A stretch of 64,000 nt of DNA from Paratinospora sagittata (taxonomy: Eukaryota; Streptophyta; Magnoliopsida; Ranunculales; Menispermaceae): positions 11,865,116 to 11,929,115 of the forward strand of contig CM069602.1 of the NCBI GenBank assembly GCA_035771175.1. Reading direction: 5' to 3'. Below, piece after piece: positions 61,801-64,000 of the stretch. Made by a program: the position numbers and the translations under genes. The notes beneath the pieces were generated by a model, which was given only the letters and a program-made list of their open reading frames with translations, was not told the DNA's origin and ran no database searches. Within the stretch, counting starts at the first letter, position 1. The number at the start of each line of letters is the position of its first letter.

Positions 61801-62764
61801 ACTTATTTTTAAGTGTTTTAGGAAGTTTCTAAGTTGTTTTAAAGGAGTTATCTATATAAAGAGCTCCAATTACGAAAATTAATATACTATCAATCTTATC
61901 ATCAATTATTATTTTCTTTATAAGCAAATTATGCTTCTTACTTCTTTATTCTCTACTTTTCTCTTGCATCCATTGATTCAAATTACGCTTCCGCTACGTT
62001 ACATTGGTCCATAGGAACAAGTTTCGGAGTAGTAGCCATACCCGAGTGTTGGATACAAGTACATATCTATTGGTTAGATTTGTCAATTCTCAAATTATGG
62101 GATACGAGGACTTTGCTAAATGTGTCAACAAATTTTGATCTAGATACTTCGATTGGGCTAAGTTCCTTACTAAGCCTATATACTTTCACAATCTTTTATT
62201 CTTAGTTTCACAAAAAAAAATAAAAAAATAATAAAAAAAATCCTCACTTAAACAATTATTTCTTTCTCTTCTTTCTTTAGAGTATTACAAACCGATGTTT
62301 GAAAATTTAAAGTGTCGGACACATCCCATTGCTATGTTGGTGTCATATCATATTGGGCTAGAGTAACAAGTGCTGGTAAAATAGATGGCAGGACTCATCT
62401 GTACTGGGTATGCCATTTTCTAAGCTCCTATTGTGTTGGTACCTGGGTTACCTAAGCAAGCAAGAGCATCTAGAATAATAATATATAAATATCCTTTATG
62501 GTGGTCATCTTGTGAATGCTTATTTGCCTTACTCTTTTAGATCATAATTTTTTATTTTTTATTTTTTATTTTTTTCTTTCCCATAATTCTGTTGATTATC
62601 CATTGTATTTCAGTTCTTGGTTTCAAGACAAAACATATGTGAAAGCCTAAAAACCTATTTAAATGTGACCTGAATTTGATTTTTCTTGAGTTATATTAGG
62701 TGGACTGGGAGACGTTGCTGGATCTCTACCAAAGGCTTTGGCCCGGCGTGGCCATAGAGTTATG
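58826..62764 (+). CDS. SS2: Starch synthase II, plastid (first three coding exons; gene continues past the window)
   Basis: Elongates alpha-1,4-glucan chains of amylopectin from ADP-glucose in chloroplasts or amyloplasts. Coding exons 58826-59167, 60802-61447 and 62700-62764 (GT-AG, in frame) give 351 codons; the last ends after GHRVM and the next exon is not in the window. Residues 1-about 60 are a Ser-rich transit peptide with few acids. A coiled-coil-like stretch follows ([30 protein letters not shown]). Then comes a long acidic, Ser-rich arm typical of SSII, which contains three tandem 23-residue repeats (60880-61086). The catalytic domain begins [37 protein letters not shown], including the ADP-glucose-binding K-x-G-G-L motif split by intron 2. 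Start ATG at 58826 fits the family MASIGS start. Intron 1 (1.6 kb) and intron 2 (1.25 kb) carry repeats. Confidence 0.94.
60880..61086 (+). repeat. Three in-frame 69-bp coding repeats in starch synthase
   Basis: Exact 69-bp period: units 60880-60948, 60949-61017, 61018-61086. The shared protein pattern is E-x-D-N-S-[YF]-S-x-[LF]-[DN]-L-A-S-T-[GS], then a Gly/Ser stretch. The third unit has diverged most. The repeat is in the variable N-terminal arm, outside the catalytic domain. Confidence 0.9.
61498..62023. mobile_element. LTR-like insertion in starch synthase intron 2
   Basis: A 16-bp direct repeat TCCATAGGAACAAGTT occurs at 61498-61513 and 62008-62023, about 510 bp apart. Between them lies AT-rich DNA with repeated AGGAAGTTTCTAA-like motifs and TATATAAAGAG near 61,853, followed by a CT-rich segment, resembling an LTR with a TATA box. 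A 16-bp duplication is longer than the 4-6 bp of LTR elements, so a duplication or a different mechanism is possible. Confidence 0.4.
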
Positions 62765-63049
62765 GTAATTTTAATTTATTTCTCCTGCGACAAACTGGAA
62801 AATTCTGATCTTTCTTTTGATATTGTGCTCCATTTCTTCATCAAAGATTTGTTTATCAAATAAAAATTGTGAATTGCAAATTGAAATATTAATTCTTGTA
62901 CTTGTAAGATTGGGATTTGAACTAAATGGAATTTGATCAAATTGTGTTGCATTTCTTTGTCTAAGTTTGGCTATCATCTATGCTACATTGAATATCGTAA
63001 AGGGGTGAATCTCATATGTCAGATTCCATAGCTTCTTATAAAATACTTT

Positions 63050-63350
63050 CTTTTTTTTTGTTAAGAGCCCCAATTGGGAATGGTAGGATTAGCCCTAATT
63101 GGAGATAAAATAAGAGAAAACTAATTAAGGTGGTTTGGATGCATTTAATGAATACCATTGGATGTACCAGTTAGGAACAATGACCTATTAACAATCCACA
63201 ATCATGATAGAGGCAGAGTGAGACCTGAAATAACCTGGCGGAGATAATTAAGAAAGATGTAATTATTTGTAATATAAATGTCGACTTAGCCCTTGATAAA
63301 CCGAAGTGGAGGAAATGATTTATGTAGCCGACCCTATATAGTTTAGAAAA
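63050..63350 (+). pseudogene. Degraded LINE reverse-transcriptase C-terminal fragment
   Basis: In pieces the plus strand reads DKIRE..LRWFGC, GRVRPEITWRR, and LALDKPKWR, the recognisable tail pattern of plant LINE-type pol (LRWFGH..GRPK-TW..V..D). It has several stops and a frameshift. It lies in the intron following coding exon 3 of the starch synthase gene. Confidence 0.55.
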
Positions 63351-63612
63351 AAAACTTTGTTGAGTTTGAGTTTCTCCTGGTGCTCTTCTCCCCTGCTTTT
63401 GTTGTTCATCTTTTGTTTTTGATATATAATTTTATCTTGTTTCCTCTCCAAAAAAAAGAAAAAAAAAATTTGAGTTTCTTTTTATATATGATAGATTTGC
63501 AAGCAATTATAGTTCACCAATATTTGAACTTCTCATTATACCATACTTCCTGCCTCTTGGTTGACATCTTGTTCCTCTATCAGCTGTCTAGAAGCTTCTA
63601 CCCACTATAATG

Positions 63613-63834
63613 TTTTTTTTTTTTTTTTTTGAGCAGAAACAAGAATTGATGTGTATTCATGGTAATAAATCAGTACAAGGGAAGAGAGTGAGCACCTGAA
63701 GTGCTAATACCTCATATGTGTTAATCTTGTTGTGAATAACTAGCCAACTAAAAACCTTCACCTTGGATGGTACATGTGCATTCCAAACATAAGTATGTAA
63801 AGGAGATAAAGAGAGGGATGATCTTATTGAAACA
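63613..63834 (-). mobile_element. 3' end of a 5'-truncated LINE
   Basis: Minus-strand translation contains NAHVPSKVKVFSWLVIHNKIN, a zf-RVT (reverse-transcriptase zinc-binding) motif found near the C terminus of plant L1 LINEs. It is followed downstream on the minus strand by an A-run, seen as 18 T on the plus strand (63613-63630), the expected poly(A) tail. It is antisense to the starch synthase gene. Confidence 0.65.
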
Positions 63835-64000
63835 AGACTTACAAGAAAAGACACCTGACGAAGATGGCATCCATGGAAATTTATCATTTCCATTAGACAA
63901 ATAAGACTTACAAGAAAAGACACCTGACGAAGATGGCATCCATGGAAATTTATCATTTCCATTAGACGTAAGACACCTGACGAAGATGGCATCCATGGAA
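63835..64000. repeat. 69-bp tandem repeat at the right edge
   Basis: Units start AGACTTACAAGAAAAGACACC at 63835 and 63904. A third, AGACACCTGACGAAGATGG at about 63,970, lacks the unit's first bases and runs off the window. The copies are almost identical. It adjoins the LINE fragment. Apparent open frames on the minus strand are just the repeat translated. Confidence 0.85.

Noticed and set aside
24904..62764. Idea that CHLP, uL18 and starch synthase form a functional plastid gene cluster
   Set aside because: Different orientations, tens of kilobases apart, separated by unrelated genes and a large retroelement block; plastid genes are common, so chance is enough.
1..64000. CRISPR array, bacterial operon, tRNA or rRNA gene
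   Set aside because: No regularly spaced identical repeats with unique spacers, no rRNA-like blocks, and the only tRNA-like sequence is in SINE heads. The genes are clearly plant nuclear genes.

Overview
The window is nuclear DNA from a flowering plant, most likely a eudicot. Genes are split by GT-AG introns, intergenic DNA is very AT-rich, and large parts are nested LTR retrotransposons. The proteins are land-plant families: a GT31 arabinogalactan galactosyltransferase, a DMP membrane protein, plastid geranylgeranyl reductase, a GDSL esterase, a DUF1666 protein and starch synthase II. I did not identify the species.

Layout. 1-10.55 kb: 5' half of a hydroxyproline O-galactosyltransferase gene (minus strand). 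Its long 5' region holds a copia derivative that kept only gag and protease (7353-10099, TSD CATAC). 10.6-21.3 kb: gene-free repeat DNA, with a 1.4-kb foldback element (12276-13650) and a large array of alternating inverted repeats (about 14.5-21.3 kb). That array contains SINE-like units joined head-to-head and tail-to-tail, and a 2.86-kb solo LTR (16960-19819, TSD AATGA). 22.5-34.2 kb: a gene island with a DMP8/DMP9-type gene (-), a uL18 ribosomal-protein-family gene with a GC-AG intron (-), CHLP geranylgeranyl reductase (-) and a five-exon GDSL esterase/lipase (+).

34,995-53,620: one copia insertion, delimited by matching 493/487-bp LTRs and a CTTGT duplication, swollen to 18.6 kb by later insertions. 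These are a solo LTR inside its left LTR (35390-37304, TSD CCTTG), a decayed chromodomain Ty3/gypsy element (38034-47084) with a truncated 5' LTR, an Athila-like integrase fragment, and two more LTR pieces. 54.7-64 kb: a DUF1666 gene (+) and the first three coding exons of a starch synthase II gene (+) that runs off the right edge. The intron after its third coding exon carries LINE debris and a 69-bp tandem repeat.

Several genes serve the plastid (CHLP, starch synthase II, probably uL18), but nothing suggests joint regulation; they are separate transcription units. I found no CRISPR array, operon, tRNA or rRNA gene. I do not see a convincing undescribed system. The most unusual structures are the inverted-repeat/SINE array, the precisely resolvable nesting of retrotransposons, the GC-AG intron, and the exact 23-residue repeats in the starch synthase arm. 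Exon boundaries were read by eye from splice consensus and reading-frame continuity; no alignment or transcript data were used.
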